This document shows positions 62,736 through 64,000 of a stretch of DNA of 64,000 nt, piece by piece; within the stretch, counting starts at the first letter, position 1; each line of letters starts with the position of its first letter. The DNA is from Achromobacter agilis. Its GTDB lineage: Bacteria > Pseudomonadota > Gammaproteobacteria > Burkholderiales > Burkholderiaceae_B. Below the pieces are notes generated by a model. It was not told the DNA's origin. It saw only the letters and a program-made list of their open reading frames with translations, and did no database searches. The stretch is from NCBI RefSeq assembly GCF_900496965.1, contig NZ_UFQB01000012.1:62001-126000 (forward strand), written 5' to 3'. Both the position numbers and the translations under genes were made by a program.

Positions 62736-64000
62736 ATGCCCGCAACGCCCTACGCGCCCGATCTGACCTCGGGCAGCGCCCCCACCTCCATGCGGCCCAC
62801 GCTGGCCGGCCTGAACCACATGATCTCGGCTGGCCACTACCTGGCCACGCAGGCCGGCATGGACATCCTGCAGGCCGGCGGCAACGCGGTCGATGCGGGC
62901 GTGGCAGCCGGGATCGCGCTGAGCGTCGTGCAAAGCGACATCGTGAACTTCGGCGGCGTCGCGCCCATCCTGGTCTACCAGGCCAGCACGGGCCGCGTGT
63001 CCAGCATCTCTGGCCTGGGCTATTGGCCCCAGGCGGCCCGGCTGGAAACATTCCTGGAAAAGCACGGCGGCACGATACCGGCCGGCGTCCTGCGCACCGT
63101 CATTCCAGCGGCGCCCGACGCCTGGATTACTGCCCTGGAACGCTTCGGCACGATGCGCTTCAGCGACGTCGCCGCCGGTGCGATACGGCTGGCCCGCGAC
63201 GGCTTCGTCATGTACCCGCTGATGGCGGAAGTCCTGGCCGAGAACGAAAAGAACTACGCCCGCTGGGCTTCCAGCGCGGCCATCTACCTGCCCGGCGGCA
63301 AACCGCCGGCCGCGGGGTCCATCTTCCGCCAGGCCGATCTGGCCGCCAGCCTCCAGTACATGGCCGACGAAGAACGTCTGCGCCAGGGCCAGGGCCGCCT
63401 GGCTGGCCTGGCCGCCGCCCGCCGCGCCTTCTACGAAGGCGACATAGCCGCCGCCATCGTCAAGTACCACAAGGAAGAAGGCGGCCTCGTCACCCACGAC
63501 GACCTGCGAACCTTCTCCGTCGACGTCGACCCCGCGCTCGTTACCGACTTCCGCGGCACCCAAGTCCACAGTTGCGGCTTCTGGTGCCAGGGGCCGTCGC
63601 TGCTGCAGATGCTGAACATCCTGGAGCCGCGCGACCTGCGCGCGCTGGGCCACAACACCGCGCCCTATATCCATCTGCTCACCGAAACCATCAAGCTGGC
63701 CTTCGCCGACCGCGAAGTGCATTACGCCGATCCGCGCCACACGCAGGTTCCGCAGATGGCGCTGCTGTCCAAAGCGTATGCGCGCGCCCGGCTCGCGCTG
63801 ATCGACCCCGATCGCGCCGGCCCCGATATGCCGCCCGCCGGCCGCCTGCCCGATGCGCGCGACATCGACCTGCGCCCCGCCGGCCCCGGCGACATGACCC
63901 GCACCGATCCCAGGCTGGACACCTCCTACGTTGCCGTGGTCGACAAGGAAGGCAACGCCTTCTCCGCCACGCCCAGCGACGGCTCGTACAACATCCCCGT
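62736..64000 (+). CDS. Gamma-glutamyltransferase-family hydrolase (3' end outside window)
   Basis: At least 421 residues, cut by the window end. GGAGA precedes the ATG at 62736. N-terminal ISAGHYLATQAGMDILQAGG, then GNAVDAGVAAGIALSV, match the large chain of the family. The self-cleaving nucleophile Thr is predicted in DTSYVAVVDKEGNAFSATPS near the end of the visible part. Unlike periplasmic GGT there is no signal peptide, so it is probably cytoplasmic, like YwrD-type members. It likely cleaves a gamma-glutamyl or related acyl bond of the compound taken up by the adjacent receptor. Confidence 0.9.
   Translation, partial: MPATPYAPDLTSGSAPTSMRPTLAGLNHMISAGHYLATQAGMDILQAGGNAVDAGVAAGIALSVVQSDIVNFGGVAPILVYQASTGRVSSISGLGYWPQAARLETFLEKHGGTIPAGVLRTVIPAAPDAWITALERFGTMRFSDVAAGAIRLARDGFVMYPLMAEVLAENEKNYARWASSAAIYLPGGKPPAAGSIFRQADLAASLQYMADEERLRQGQGRLAGLAAARRAFYEGDIAAAIVKYHKEEGGLVTHDDLRTFSVDVDPALVTDFRGTQVHSCGFWCQGPSLLQMLNILEPRDLRALGHNTAPYIHLLTETIKLAFADREVHYADPRHTQVPQMALLSKAYARARLALIDPDRAGPDMPPAGRLPDARDIDLRPAGPGDMTRTDPRLDTSYVAVVDKEGNAFSATPSDGSYNIP

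Overview
The window is a 64 kb piece of a GC-rich chromosome, almost certainly from a member of the Alcaligenaceae (Bordetella/Achromobacter group, Betaproteobacteria). The evidence is the very high GC with strong third-position bias, four orphan tripartite-tricarboxylate (Bug/TctC) solute receptors without TctA/TctB partners, the density of LysR/IclR/GntR-controlled catabolic operons, and a complete Wsp chemosensory operon of the betaproteobacterial/pseudomonad type. I see no rRNA, tRNA, CRISPR array, insertion sequence or prophage. No gap between genes exceeds 300 bases; the longest are 36059-36351, 25611-25861 and 11781-12023, and each is described below.

Layout. 1-3.6 kb: partial DUF445 membrane protein, GntP-type permease, LysR regulator. 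3.8-11.8 kb: a pim-like beta-oxidation operon (hydratase/dehydrogenase fusion, thiolase, two-subunit acyl-CoA dehydrogenase, CaiB-type CoA-transferase, Bug receptor), probably for a dicarboxylic or similar acid, with CoA loading by transfer rather than by a ligase. 11.8-12.0 kb: an 83-bp tandem repeat. 12-17.2 kb: GntR regulator, a LysR/MFS divergent pair, and a PLP gamma-lyase/Lrp divergent pair, the last two pairs each with a long palindrome in the shared control region. 17.2-25.6 kb: wspA-B-C-D-E-F-R on the minus strand with overlapping genes, a surface-sensing system that drives c-di-GMP synthesis. 25.8-32.0 kb: amidase, then a DNA-repair-like group (RecB-type nuclease fused to a DinG/XPD helicase, a FAN1-like VRR-NUC nuclease, a P-loop kinase-like protein). 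32.2-36.1 kb: a three-subunit, Tat-exported, cytochrome-c-linked GMC dehydrogenase.

36.3-45 kb: a hypothetical anchored protein, an IclR regulator, and a sugar-acid/hydroxy-acid operon (RraA-like aldolase, SMP-30 lactonase, Bug receptor, D-2-hydroxyacid dehydrogenase, NIPSNAP protein, HpcH/HpaI aldolase), then an M20 deacylase with its own Bug receptor. 45-56.1 kb: a LysR regulator divergent from an eight-gene operon with a dipeptide-type ABC transporter (two permeases and one fused double ATPase), two paralogous C45 Ntn-hydrolases, two paralogous SBP5 receptors and a CapA-like metallophosphatase. 56.2-59.3 kb: three overlapping genes for small membrane-anchored proteins of apparently one fold, converging on a polytopic membrane protein; I do not recognise this group. 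59.4-64 kb: IclR regulator, FAD amine/amino-acid oxidoreductase, Bug receptor, and a gamma-glutamyltransferase-family enzyme cut off by the window end.

Taken together this is accessory/catabolic chromosome: import of organic acids and acylated or peptide-like compounds, their deacylation, oxidation and aldol cleavage, each unit under a local regulator. The best candidates for undescribed biology are the duplicated C45 hydrolase/receptor transport operon (46-56 kb) and the anchored-protein cluster (56-59 kb).
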